Below are positions 1 to 11,385 of a DNA stretch of 64,000 bases, one piece after another. The first letter of the stretch is position 1; each line of letters begins with the position of its first letter. The stretch comes from Lantana camara. Lineage: Eukaryota > Streptophyta > Magnoliopsida > Lamiales > Verbenaceae. Below the pieces are notes generated by a model. It was not told the origin of the DNA. It was given only the letters and a program-made list of their open reading frames with translations, and made no database searches. Both the position numbers and the translations under genes were made by a program. Where the stretch lies: positions 48,575,001 through 48,639,000 of the forward strand of contig CM074856.1 in the NCBI GenBank assembly GCA_037501455.1, in the 5' to 3' direction.

Positions 1-985
1 TAATGCTTGGACATAACAAGCGGTCAGACGAAAGGACCGCCTTAATGGCGCAGTCAGAAGGAAAATTGCCCAACACGCCAAAAACCCTCCCAAGCATCAC
101 GCTCGGAGAATTGTACATGATGAATTCTACAGCCCTCATTACAAAGGACTACAGAATTGGGGGGCAAAGTGATTGGGTCAAAACACGCTTGTCCTCATCT
201 TGGCACGTGGCGCCTTAGGATGATGGCACTTGCTTCTCTAAGATTGCATCAGACATATACGAGCGCTCAAACCCTCGAGCGCTGGCATCCCGCAAGGACA
301 CGCGTCAACTCTGCTATGGATACACGTGCATCAGCATTATCGCTCTTACCGCTCTTCCACAAGCGTCGTTGGTACTGCATGACTAGTATCTCAATCAATC
401 TAAGCGAGCCTTCTTCGAGCGCTACCTACCCTCGGAGAAGCTCTAGCCCTCTTCCCCTAGCGGATGTCTTGGCCTCCAAGGTTTCTGGTTGTCACGAGCG
501 TGCTTTTAAGCCCTCGTTACCAACCCCCCAAACGGCTCTCTGACACATCGTGCATACCCACGCACCTGTCACTGTTGCCAACACTAACTCTCAACAGCTT
601 TTGTAGAAGATTCCTCTTAGGTTTCTCTCTCACAGCGCCACGTGTTAGGGCAACATTCAGCCAGGACCACATGAGGTAAATGACCAAAGGGTCCTTGACC
701 AACCCTCAACTATAAATAAACAGAGTCATCTCCTTCACTGTAAGTAACCTTCATTACTGTAATTCCCACTTAGCTTACATTTCCTCTTTCAGATCATCAT
801 CTGACTTGAGCGTCGGAGAGCCAAACCGGGTATCACCCCCGGTCCCCCCAGCTTGGCATTCTGACATTTCAGTGTGTTTGTCCTAGCAGGTAGAACCCCA
901 TCCTCTCCGGCGAAATTCCGGCGGTTTCCCCACTCAAAACAAATTATAAAGTGATCGGATTCTGATCCCCCCATTCGGAACCCAT
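1..985 (+). mobile_element. Ty3/gypsy-type LTR fragment with promoter
   Basis: No convincing protein is encoded. A TATA box (TATAAATAA) lies at 711-719, followed by a leader-like stretch containing CTGACTTGAGCGTCGGAG near 801. That phrase is a recurring downstream element in LTR transcripts of plant Ty3/gypsy retrotransposons (recollection of the family, not a search). The left end runs off the window. The right side ends near 985, where hAT MITE sequence begins, so the LTR is truncated. The short overlapping reading frames here have no domain and are not called as genes. Confidence 0.5.
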
Positions 986-1301
986 CAATATACTTTTAGA
1001 GTAAACAATTCAAATTTTATTGTTGTTTAAAGTGATAAATATGTGAAAATTTTAATTTAGATTATTTTACTTAATTTTATGTACTAGTAAATAATTTATT
1101 TAATTAAATATTATATATAAAATCGAATTCGAACTCTTAACGAATCGGATTCTTTAATTTCATGTTCGATCTATTTATTTCGATCAACAAATATTTATAA
1201 TCAAATATGAAACATCAAATATTTTTATCGAATGAATATACTAAAATACAGATCCGACTCAAACTGAATTCGGATTAAAATCCAATCCATCATCAGCCCT
1301 T
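986..1301. mobile_element. Truncated copy of the GGGCTGTCAA hAT MITE
   Basis: This stretch matches the right-hand half of the complete element at 1324-1954, sharing the phrase ATACTTTTAGAGTAAA, a TTATGTACTAGTAAATAATT segment and the GGATTCG-rich end. Its terminus (CATCAGCCCT) is a decayed form of the family's CATTGACAGCCCT end. It lacks the left half and abuts the LTR fragment. Only 22 bases separate it from the complete copy. Confidence 0.7.
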
Positions 1302-1323
1302 CTTGTTCCCTTTGATGTGATAC

Positions 1324-1954
1324 TAGGGCTGTCAACGGGTCGGATTCGGGCCGGATCAGGGGATTCCGGATCCGAAAACGACAAGCGGATCCGAATCCGA
1401 ATCCTATAGGATTCGGATTCATTTGTTTTGAATCCATGCATAATCAGATCGGACTATATCCGATTAAAGATCCGACCCGATTAGAAATAAAATAAAATTT
1501 TTTTATTTAACAAATTTAATATAAAGAATAAATATAATTACATAATATTAATAAATAATAATTATTTAATGGATTATTTGATGATTTTATTTATATTTGT
1601 TTAAAATAAGTTAATTTAAACTTATTAATAAAGGAAAATATATACTTTTAGAGTAAATAATTCAAATTTTATTGTTGTTTAAAGTGATAATTATGTGAAA
1701 ATTATAATTTTAGTCATTTTATTTAATATTATGTACTAGTAAATAATTTATTTTAATTAAATATTATATATATAATCGGATTCGGATTCTAAACGGATCG
1801 GATTCGTTAATTCCATATTCGCTCCATTTATTTCGGATAACGAATATTTATAATCGGATATGATCCATCGGATATTTTTATCGGTCGAATATGCTAAAAT
1901 TCGGATTGGATTCGGACTGGATTCGGATTAAAATTCGATCCATTGACAGCCCTG
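1324..1954. mobile_element. Complete hAT-type MITE, 631 bp
   Basis: The ends are inverted: TAGGGCTGTCAA on the left and TTGACAGCCCTG on the right. They are flanked by a perfect 8-bp target-site duplication TGTGATAC at 1316-1323 and 1955-1962. Eight-base duplications with a YAGGG terminus are the signature of hAT elements. The interior is AT-rich, has many GGATTCGGATT repeats just inside both ends, and encodes no transposase, so it must be moved by an autonomous relative. Confidence 0.9.
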
Positions 1955-2225
1955 TGTGATACGTTGTAGCCAAGGGCCCAAGCCCACGAAATATTAGTTC
2001 TCTAACTAGCCAGCCATGCGGGAATCAACGCGATGCGCCGATGCTAATTCAAAATGTCCAAACAAATAAACGGGTGGTTTGACACAAAATTTTATTTTAT
2101 TTATTTATGAGAAATTTAGTAACTATATTTAAAACAATTATTAAATTTATATTAACATGTAATTCTTAGTTTCAACATAAATTTGAATAATAATAATTTT
2201 TCATTTACGCACAAATCTAGTTTGT

Positions 2226-3000
2226 CAACTAGTCCAGGGGGGTTTTTAGTGTATTTCCCCCTAACATTAAGGGGGGTTATGTGTAATATCTAATTTGTGA
2301 AGATATTGGCACCCGTTATGTCCTTTCTAGAATGCTTATAAGTGTCGCTTCCAATGTCGTTATGTCTCTTATTATTTATCAATTCCAGAAGTCTCGAACT
2401 ATCCAAGCAATCCCCGAAAACCGTGCTTGAAAACACTTCCAAACTAGAAAAAGAAGAGTGACCACGTGTACAAAATTATCCATCAATTGCCTAAGTTACT
2501 AGGGATGCCTACTGTAATTTCCAAACTATTCAAAGTTCTACTATCGGGCAAATTCGTTAGTATCAAACTGGATAAGCACTCACCAAAAGGCTCAAAGTGT
2601 CAAAATGCGAACAGTAGGAGGAGCTACCAGCCATACGTACAACCGTTGTCAGTTGGCCATGAGCGTTGTTGTGATAGCTTAGTATCACTCCTCTACATGC
2701 TTCATTATGACTCCAGGTACTATGTGGTTCACTCATCCATCCGTTTATATGTTGATCCACCAAGGAAGAACTAGAGCTAGCCTTCTGTACCTGTATATCC
2801 TTCAAATACTTGAGTTGGATACTTAACCACTCAAAGATGGTCAGTGTTATATGATATTAGGGGAGTTTTCTGTAATTTTAGGAACCTCAAATTTGATGGA
2901 AAGTAGTTGTTCATGGGAGGTTAATGTAATTTTAAAACATCAATATAAATACTCCCAAGAACTATATGTAATGTCCAACACTTTTAAGTGTACAACCAAC
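2226..3000. repeat. Old dispersed repeat, copy A
   Basis: This region is alignable by eye with 8770-9330. Shared landmarks include TAGTCCAGGGGG, GAAGATATTGGCACC, ATTCCAGAAGTCTCGAACTA and AAATACTCCC. Scattered phrases such as GTAATTTCC and GGGGAGTTTTCTGTAATTTT resemble the degenerate tandem repeat at 9200-9970. No transposase and no clear terminal repeat was found, so the class is unknown. Short reading frames inside are not supported as genes. Confidence 0.6.
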
Positions 3001-3429
3001 GAGACATTAAAAAGTATAGGCAAAGGAAAATAGAGAGTAGAAGAAAACATTAAAAAAGTAAGTGCACAGAGGAGAGAAGACATAAAAGTATAAGCAAGTA
3101 AAAATTGTGCAATGACTAAAATACATTGCCTTCTAAAACGTATAGGTAACTTTAGAAGAAAAAGGTTTATGCAACTAATTACATTAATCACCCAATAGGC
3201 CAATATAGAGCAAAGTAGCAAACTGGCAACAAATATGGTGTAAGGTACAAGTTGTGACAACTGCTATTAGAGGTAATAATGTGCAAAAATGGTCATAGTT
3301 TGGATAGGAAAACTTAGCACAATCAGTTGCTACAAGCTAGTTGATCAAACAAAGTCAACTTGTTCTTGTTGAAGTATTTCTACTACTCACGTCAAAAGCC
3401 TATCTAGTATCTATGAGACGAACTGCAGT
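3001..3429. other. Gene-free stretch, 3' flank of the pseudokinase gene
   Basis: AT-rich sequence between the old repeat and the stop codon of the minus-strand pseudokinase gene. It probably includes that gene's 3' UTR. No other feature seen. Confidence 0.4.
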
Positions 3430-6400
3430 TTAAAGCATGCCCCCATACTTCGTAACTAACTGAAACTTTTCAATTTGAGAAACCACGAATTGCGAATTAG
3501 CAGGCTTCTTCAAAATCTTATTATTCCCTACACAACTCAATGCAAGCATGCTAAGTTGAATTCCATCTTCTTTATCAAAATCAGGATCATCTTGAAGCTC
3601 TATGTTGACAAGTAACAATTTCACTTCTTCATTGGAATTCCGAATGGCTGGAGAAGAATTGCTAACTATTGAAGATTCAACCTTTTGTCTCTTGGCTTGT
3701 GGTGATTCCTTCTCCTTCTCCTTCTCTTTCTTTATCAATTCATACATACCCAAAGCCAACTCATAGATAGGAATATGATTCTTCGCCTTGATAGATTGAC
3801 TGAACTCGAGCGAAGTAAACTTCAGAATAAGCTCCAAGAGGATAACCCCAAAGGAGAACCGATCAGCACTGGAATACCAATGACCTGCAACAAAAAATAG
3901 GCCAATGATAAGATATACCCTAAAAAAAAAAAAAAGAACAAGGACGTGTTTGTATGTACTAAACTAAAGAAAAAGTGACAACTATTCTGTCAAATACAAA
4001 AATTTTGTGATCTTCGACCATGAGCCCTTTATAATTGAACTTGGACTTTCAATTAAATCATGACAAGAATAAATTCAACAACAAAGTCAAAGAAGTGTGC
4101 TTTGTAGGTTGACATTTTAAACGAATCTAGCCATTATTATTGTCATAAGCAAACAATTTCGAGTTTTTTTAGTGTAAGATTAATTCTTCTTTAAAAATAC
4201 AATTTCATCATCTTGTTAAGCGTTTTTTCCGCTACAGATTTGACCGGGAACAGCTGAACAACTAATGAACTACAATATAGTGATCATTCTAGTCCCCAAC
4301 AACATTATTTTCTCTCCTAAAGTTTCAACTACAGTAGAGAAAAACGAATATTTTCCAACTTATCAAAATAGTTCCTTCGAACTCCCTAATCTTCAAACCT
4401 GAATCCATCCGTAGAAACTCATTGACGGTTAGTCATCCCCGTATAATTTGCATAAAATAATGGAATCTCATTACTACTTAAAGAGTATAGCGAAGCTTAC
4501 TGCTATGAGGAAATCTCGTTTTCTGATAGCATAAATTTAGTAGTCTTAGACCTTAGTCTTCATTACAATGTTATTAGGATGTGAAGAGAGATGATAGAAT
4601 TCAAGCTCATTAATCCTAAAGATAATATTCACACTCATTGAAGATGCAACTAAATGCATTTCAAGACTGTAGATCAACTTCATATCTTAACTCCGAGAAA
4701 TTATAAAACTGATAGAGTTAATTGCGTCGAAAACCCTGTGTTATGCATAATTAGCACGCAGAACCCTGTGTTTCAACAATTAACATAGAAAACCCTATGA
4801 TTCTATTAAATTCTCACACCGCCCCCTTTAACACTCAAAGGACAATGGAGGACAAGAAATGTCTATTTTGCCCCTTTAACACTCAAACAAGTATCATATA
4901 TATATATATATTAATATGTATTATATGTATCATATATATAATGTTATATATTAATATAATTAATTAAAAAAAAAAGGTATATATTTCATAATTAATTAAA
5001 ATTAATATTAAAATAATATATTTTATGATATAAATTTATATATATCATATGATTAATGATTTGTATTATATATATTCATTGTAATTAATTAAAAAAAATA
5101 GATAACTAATTCAAATTAATGTTAAAATAATATATGTTATGATATAAAATAATATATGTTATGATATAAAATTAATGTTAAAATAATATATGTTACGATA
5201 TGTGGCGGTGGTGCAGCAGCGGCGGCAAGGTGGAGATGGAGCCACCACCGCCACCACGACATCCCCACGAGAACCAAGTTGAGACCCTTCCTCGCGAGCT
5301 GGAAAGCAAACATATCCACCACCCAAATCCGCCACCCACCAGATCTGCCGGCAACACCACCCATATCCACCGCACCACCGCCACATCACCACCACCATCA
5401 CACTGAGAACAGAGAGGGAGAGACCGCCACATCGCCGCCACCACCACCACACAGCCATCCCAACCCAGATCTGCAACCACCACCACCGCCACGAAGCCAT
5501 CCCAACTCAGATCTGAAGCCGTCACCACCACCACATGACAGCCACCCACCAGATCTGCCGCCGACACCACGCATATCCACCGCATCACCGCCACATCGCC
5601 ACCACCACCACACAGCCATCCCAACCCAGATCTGCAACCACCACCACCGTCACGAAGCCAGATTTGAAGCCGCCACCACCACCATAACTTTCTCGCCATT
5701 CCTCGTGATCCATTGTCTTACAATATATTTTCTTCACCAAAAATGACATCAGGAATTACAGCAGAAGAGGAAGATGAGAGCCCTTTTATCAACAAATAAG
5801 CAGAAAAACAAGAATAAGGCAAATCATAGCTTATCAAAAGTCCCTATATCTTTCCTCTTCTTCGCCTTCAACTTCTTCGTTTTCGTCTGGCGGTGGTGAA
5901 GGGTGGCGGCGGCGGGGTGCAGCTTGAGGGGGGAGAGAGACGGACCATGTCAATTTCATTTCAAAAAAAAAAAAAGAATTTGTTAGGTTAATATTTGAAT
6001 TGTATTTTTTTTTTTTAAAAAAAAAGAAAAAAAAATATGGGTTTAATTTTACAAGGTTACATGGGGTTATAAATGTCATTTCACAGCCAATAAGTGCAAG
6101 AATTTGTAATACCAGCTGCAATTACAGCGCGTGTGACAACATGCGCGGACGGAGGGTTCCCCATGATAATTAAAATAATTCATAGGGTTTTCTACGCTAA
6201 TTGTTGAAACACAGGGTTCAGAGTGCTAATTAGACATAACACAGGGGGTTTCGGCGCAATTAACTCAAAACTGATAGAGACTTCAAGTAACTACACTGAC
6301 AAGAGAGAGAAAAAAAAAGAAACAAAGAAATAACAGGGAGAGCAGAAAAAAAGAGATGAGCGTGTAAACAATAACAATAAAATACGAGATGGGCATGAAA

Positions 6401-7692
6401 ATATTTAGAGAAGTAAGAACCCTCTGTCATATTAGGATCAATTCACACACCATAACAAAACCAAATTTGCAGCATCCCTCTGTACATGTCTTTGTGCACT
6501 GTGCCACAGTCTTGATTTAAGAGGGAGAAGAAAGAAACACATATTGAGTGGCACAACTCAATCCATACAACAAAACTACTCAAAAAACAGTAAAGTAGAT
6601 GCATATTAAAAGCCCTTAATTTGAATTATTAATAGAAAAAAAAGGGTCGGCATGCAATGTCTAAGAAAAGTTTAGTTGCATAACACATCATACCAATGAA
6701 TGCATAAACATTAGGGTCTGTGTAGCCATTTGATCCTTGAAAATCCGCCCACCTAGACACCTCAACTCCATCAGATTCATCCTTGCCCAGACAGATCATA
6801 GCGAAATCAACAATAACAGGGTTGAAATCCTATATATATCCATATGAAGCAGTTAAAATCAATTTATTATAATATAGAAAAACATGAAATGAAATGAATG
6901 ATACTTATAATATAGAAAAACATGAAACGAAATGAATGATACTTACATGATCAAGTAATATATGTTCAGCGGAAAGATTCCGAACAAGATATTGAGGTTG
7001 GTGACTGTGACACAGATGTAGAAAACGAGCCAACGCAAGGGCTAGCTTAACCCTACTACGCCAGCCAAATTGAACTTGAAAACAAGAGGAAAGTGTTAAA
7101 CAAATACAAAAAAAAAACAAAAAAATAAAATGAAGGCAGTTGGGAGAAGAAGATATTACCTCGATTGGACATGAGTTTATATAATGTATTGAAGGGTTTG
7201 ACATCATAGACGATACCAGATTTCCCCATTTCAAAACAATAACCCTCAAGCTTGGGTACAATCTGATGGCCAATCACAAAGGGCAAACTCAAGAATCTGA
7301 TTTCACCCTGACGAAAGAATCGAAACAAAAACACAATTTGTTAATAAGATCAAAAAGGGAAAACTCAAGAATTTGAAATCGAAACAAAAACACAATACAC
7401 AATTTGTTAATAAGATGGAAGGAAAGACCTTGATTCTCTCAAGGAAATCCTCTGGGTAAGTACGACAGGATTTTCCTTCATGATTGAGAGCCTCATCCTC
7501 GGTTTGCCGTATCTTTACTGTAACCTCTTTTCCGTGTTCCAATCCTCTCCACCCTTGTGGAATTTTACCCCGGTATAACTTCCCGAACTGAGTGCTTCCG
7601 ATCAGACGACTCTCACAGAAATTGTCGGTAAAGCGTTGCAGATCATCATAGCTGATCTCTTTCGCAGGGTCGAATTCGTAAACAGTAGCCAT
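3430..7692 (-). CDS. Kinase-fold protein, probable pseudokinase of the receptor-like cytoplasmic kinase type
   Basis: Five exons join in frame on the minus strand: 7692-7429, 7307-7160, 7074-6947, 6829-6694 and 3884-3430, all with GT-AG borders, giving 376 aa. The first exon has a lead-in (ISYDDLQRFTDNF) and a glycine loop (LIGSTQFGKLYRG, residues 30-42), followed by VTVK with Lys60 in the ATP-lysine position. The catalytic loop reads VRNLSAEHILLD instead of HRD-L-K-x-x-N (residues 168-179). The Mg loop reads VDFAM instead of DFG (188-190). GSNGYTDP stands where the activation segment normally has G-T-x-G-Y-x-D-P, and RFSFGVILLEL resembles subdomain IX. HRD-Asp and the DFG glycine are therefore missing, so it is likely catalytically inactive and may act as a scaffold; that role is inference. 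The C-terminus carries a KEKEKEKE run. Intron 4 is 2.8 kb and holds a Mutator-like element. Confidence 0.72.
4715..6266. mobile_element. Non-autonomous Mutator-like element (MULE), 1552 bp, in intron 4
   Basis: Long terminal inverted repeats of about 90 bp begin GAGTTAATTGCG and end CGCAATTAACTC. Inside each is the phrase ACCCTGTGTT followed by CAACAATTA. A perfect 10-bp direct repeat AAAACTGATA flanks it (4705-4714 and 6267-6276), as expected for Mutator insertions of 9-11 bp. No transposase is present. The interior combines AT-rich arms with a GC-rich CCACC minisatellite at about 5196-5690, and homopolymer A/T runs near 5960-6035. It lies wholly inside the last intron of the pseudokinase gene, in a position that leaves the splice sites untouched. 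Confidence 0.88.
5196..5690. repeat. GC-rich CCACC/CAGATCTG minisatellite inside the MULE
   Basis: Repeated blocks combine CCACCACCACCGCCAC, CACAGCCATCCCAACCCAGA and CAGATCTGC. The composition keeps several frames open on both strands (His/Pro-rich on plus, Gly/Trp/Val-rich on minus). Those long frames follow from codon-poor repeats and are not genes. It may have begun as captured host DNA, but no host exon can be recognised. Confidence 0.75.
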
Positions 7693-7923
7693 CGAGACAG
7701 AGACGGAAGAAAGAAGGAAAGAATGATAATTTTTGTCAATCCTTTTTCGTCTGATGAAGAAAGAGAGGAAGAAATGGCATCAAGATTCAACTTTCTAAAA
7801 GGGTCACACAATTGGGCTACATCCAATTAGGTCTACAGTTAACTCCAGCCCACGAATTGTTTGAAACTCTTTTTTGTGATCAAAATTAAAACTTGTGTGT
7901 ATTTGTTATAGATAGATATAGAT
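7693..7923 (-). promoter_or_regulatory. Upstream region of the pseudokinase gene
   Basis: About 230 bp between the ATG at 7692 and the first MITE. It must contain the promoter and 5' UTR if no upstream intron exists. No clear TATA box was picked out. The MITE insertion close by could limit or alter the promoter. Confidence 0.3.
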
Positions 7924-8770
7924 AGGCTGTCAACGGGTCGAATTCATAGGGTTCAGATTCATTAATATTCAGTTCCTAAATAATGGGCCTGATAAGATCC
8001 AATAAAATATTCCGCCCGATTAATAATAAATAGGGCTGTCAACGGGTCGGATTCGGACCGGATCAGGAGATTCAGGATCCGAATCCGAATATCGGATTCA
8101 TTGTTTTTGAATCCATATATAATCGGGTCGGATCCGATCCGATAAAAGATCCGACCCGATTAGTAATAAAATTTATTTTTTTAAATAACAAATTTGATAT
8201 AAAAATTAATTATAATTACATAATATTTAATATATAATTATTATTTAATGAATTATTTGATAGTTTTGTTTATATTTATTTAAAATAAATTAATTTAAAC
8301 TTATTATTAAAAGAAAATATATACTTTTAGAGTAAAAAATTTAAATTTTATTATTGTTTAAAATGATAAATATGTGAAAATTTTAATTTTAATCATTTTA
8401 CTTAATATTATGTACTAGTAAATAATTTATTTAATTAAATATTATATATAATATCGGATTCGGATTCTTAACGGATCGGATTCCTTAAATCCATATTCGC
8501 TCCATTTATTTCGGATAACGAATATTTACAATCGGATATGATCCATCGAATATTTTTATCGGACGAATATGCTAAAATTCGTATCGGATTCGGATTAAAA
8601 TCCGCCCCATTGACAGCCCTAATAAATGGTAATTGTTATAAGAAATATATATATATATATATACACAAAATATTTAAGGAGCAATTATTATTTAATGATT
8701 TTTTGTTTGTTTGTCTATATTTATTTAAATAGTCTTAATTCAAGACTATTATTCTATTAGTTAATTTCCC
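7924..8770. mobile_element. Older hAT MITE copy split by its own family member
   Basis: The left end TAGGCTGTCAACGGGTCG and the segments 7924-8031 and 8628 to about 8770 resemble the 1324-1954 element. The copy is interrupted at 8032-8619 by a complete younger member of the same family. The right end is no longer recognisable, so the outer copy is 3'-truncated or decayed. Confidence 0.65.
8032..8619. mobile_element. Complete hAT-type MITE, 588 bp, nested
   Basis: Ends AGGGCTGTCAACGGG and CATTGACAGCCC are flanked by the 8-bp duplication TAATAAAT (8024-8031 and 8620-8627; the exact end could shift by one base). The interior aligns closely with the element at 1324-1954. Non-coding. Confidence 0.88.
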
Positions 8771-9330
8771 CTGCACGGCAATTAGTCCAGGGGGTTTTAG
8801 TGTATTTTCCCCTAACATGCAGGGTGTTATATGTAGTATTCCATTTATGAAGATATTGGCACCATTTATGTCCTTCCTAGAATGCCCATAATTGTCACTT
8901 CCAATGTTGTTATGTATCTTATTATCCGTCAATTCCAGAAGTCTCGAACTATCCAGGCAATCCCCAAAAATAGAGCTTGAAACACTTCCAAAAAGACCAA
9001 CAAATAAACAATATAAATGACAAACCATTCACATACTACCATTGTCATTCGGCCAAGAGTATCTTCATGCTTCATCAAGACTCCAGGGACTACGTGGTGT
9101 GCTATTCATAGTATTTATATTGATCCTCCGATGGAAAAAGAAGAGTGACCACATGTACAAAATTACCCGTCGAGTGTCTATCTGGCTTGCTTAACCGCGA
9201 GGGGTAGTTACTGTAATTTCGAAGATATTCAGAAATTTAGTTTTTAAAAACGTCAGCATAAATACTCCCTGGAGAACTATCTGTAATGTCTAACACTTTA
9301 GTATAACCACACAGACTCCCTCAAGGGAAG
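8770..9330. repeat. Old dispersed repeat, copy B
   Basis: Second copy of the repeat at 2226-3000, in the same orientation, with common landmarks TTAGTCCAGGGGG, GAAGATATTGGCACCA, CCAGAAGTCTCGAACTATCC and CATAAATACTCCC. Copies A and B bracket the pseudokinase gene and its MITEs as direct repeats about 6.5 kb apart. Confidence 0.6.
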
Positions 9331-9970
9331 TTATTTTCCAAAATTTGCCAACACCGAAAGTAACTTTTCCAGGGGAAGCATCTGTAATTTCCAAAGGTTT
9401 TTTAAAACCAACAGAAACTTTCCAAGGGGATTTTCCCGTAACTACTCAAACCAAAGAATATCCCCCCCCCCAGGGGAGGTTTGTGTAATTTTCTGAAAAC
9501 GGAGAGAAAATTTAGGGGAGGTTAGTGTAATTTGTTTAAACTTGACAGAGCTCAAGGGAGGTCTCTGCCATTTTCCAGACATCGACAATAAAACTCCCAG
9601 GGGTACTTGCTATAATATCCAAAAAGTTTTAATAGAAACGAGAGAGGCTTCTTCAAGGGAAGTATCCGTAATTTCCAAACTTGATCAAAATCAAAGCCCA
9701 CTTTGTCAAACTTAACACAAACTTTGTGTGGGGAAATTTCTGTAATTTTCCACAGTTTAACGAAATCAACAAAAGCTTTCCCAGGGGAAGTCTCTGTAAT
9801 TTTTCAAACTTAAACAAAAGCAAAGTATTTCTTCCAGGGGATGTATCTGTAATTTCCAGTTTTTTCCAAACCCAGCAGAGGCTTTCCCAGGGGAGGGGAA
9901 GTTTCTGTAATTTTCCAATCTTGAAATTTTTTACAAAAACTTTCAGAAAGGTGGCATATGTAATTCTTGG
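9200..9970. repeat. Degenerate tandem repeat with GGGGAAGT..TCTGTAATTTCC core
   Basis: About ten loose copies spaced roughly 60-80 bp share a core of the form AGGGGAAGTNTCTGTAATTTCC, separated by AAAC-rich linkers with AAAGCTTTCCC-like phrases. Frames open across it on both strands are products of repeat composition. The same core occurs singly in intron 7 of all three YTH genes (near 43924, 50622 and 58220). Confidence 0.6.
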
Positions 9971-10610
9971 ACTAAAACAGAAAATAGCTGACAATCCGAA
10001 AGGGTTTTGTATGATATTCCTAATCTGAAAATTAACGTCCTCGAAGTAATCCGAAAGGTGGCATATACCCAAAAACCTGCTAAGGGTTAGCCCAACAATT
10101 GAAACTCATATTCCAACGGCAAACCACGTTTCACTCGTGATCACATCCGATTCCTCATCCTGCCTGCACATCACGGATTTCCTTTAGAAGCTCCGTCCGA
10201 GTTAATTTTGATGCATCCCAAAGCCGGTTTTTCCCATCTCAAATTCTATCCGGAATCACTTTCTGAACTCGTTTGTATTCTAAAAAGAACCCAAACTCCA
10301 CAGCTAGTTTTTAATAGTGTCCATAAATATGGCTATACATAGTTTTATCCTTTACTTTTTACCCTTTTAATTTTACTTTGATATGTTCTTAAAATTGGAA
10401 GGTTTAATCCTTTATTTTAGGGTTATCTCATCTAAGCTCAAGGTAGTGCTATAAGCGTGTTCACCCCCACAATTAGAATAACTCGCCTTCCAATATTATT
10501 AATAACACTTCACTCTCCCATGCAACATGTGTGCTTGTAAGATAAAAATAAAAATAAATAATATGATTAAGCTTCTATAGCATTAATCATAAATTTACAC
10601 ACCAAGTTTA
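9971..10610. other. Gene-free stretch
   Basis: Unclassified intergenic DNA ending at the target duplication of the next MITE (CCAAGTTTA, 10602-10610). No ORF with a domain, RNA gene or clear repeat was seen. Confidence 0.4.
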
Positions 10611-10965
10611 GAGAAAATTATTAAAATCGTCCCGTAAAGTGAGCCACTTTTAGTTTTGATCCCAACAGTTACCAATGTCTCACTTTTAGTCCCATAAAGT
10701 GACATTTGTCTTAATTTTGATCCCATTGACCATTTTCCGTCTAAGTTAACGTTTGACCGTTAAAAAAAAAAACTTTTTAACCCTTTGGTTCTTTTATATT
10801 TTCAAAACTACCCCAAACTATTTAAATTGTATATTTTCACCCCAAACAAAATATAATATTATATTATATATAATATATGATATATATGTATTATATATTA
10901 TAATACGTATATAGACATATATAATACGTGTATATATATAACATATGTATATATAATATTTTATA

Positions 10966-11017
<52 letters not shown>

Positions 11018-11376
11018 ATGTGTATATATAATATTTTAAATATAATATAGTATATACATACATATATAATATGTGTATATATATAATATATGTATATATA
11101 ATATTTTATATATATGATTTATATATAATATAATATATGTATAATATTTTAACGGTAAAAGTAATTTTTTTAAAGTAGTAAAAAGTAACTTTCTTAAGAA
11201 AATAGGATAAAAAGTAATTTTTTTTAACAGTCAACTGTCAACTTAGACGGAAAATGGTCAATGGGACCAAAATTAAGACAAATGCCATTTTATGGGACTA
11301 AAAGTGAGACATTGGCAACTGTTGGGACCAAAACTAAAAGTGGCTCACTTTACGGGACGATTTTAATAATTTTCTC
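10611..11376. mobile_element. Mutator-type MITE, 766 bp
   Basis: Near-perfect long terminal inverted repeats of about 160 bp start GAGAAAATTATTAAAATCG and end with its complement. They are flanked by a perfect 9-bp duplication CCAAGTTTA (10602-10610 and 11377-11385). Long inverted repeats plus a 9-bp target duplication identify a Mutator-type element. The centre is an expanded AT microsatellite. No coding capacity. Confidence 0.92.
10850..11150. repeat. AT microsatellite region with a pure (AT)n run near 10968-11014
   Basis: The middle of the MITE is almost only A and T in TATATAA/ATATGT patterns, with an uninterrupted dinucleotide run of about 46 bases. The open frame of Tyr/Ile codons across it is meaningless. 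Confidence 0.9.
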
Positions 11377-11385
11377 CCAAGTTTA

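Noticed and set aside
157..679. Overlapping plus-strand frames in the first kilobase
   Set aside because: Sit in an LTR-like region with a TATA box; overlapping frames lack conserved motifs.
5193..5746. Long overlapping open frames on both strands rich in Pro/His or Gly/Trp/Val
   Set aside because: They arise from the CCACC minisatellite inside the MULE; frames are open on both strands and have no domain.
9653..10072. Possible 139-residue protein on the minus strand
   Set aside because: Lies over the degenerate tandem repeat with an opposing open frame at 9681-10028; composition follows the repeat.
10818..11063. Tyr/Ile-rich open frame
   Set aside because: Pure AT microsatellite translation.
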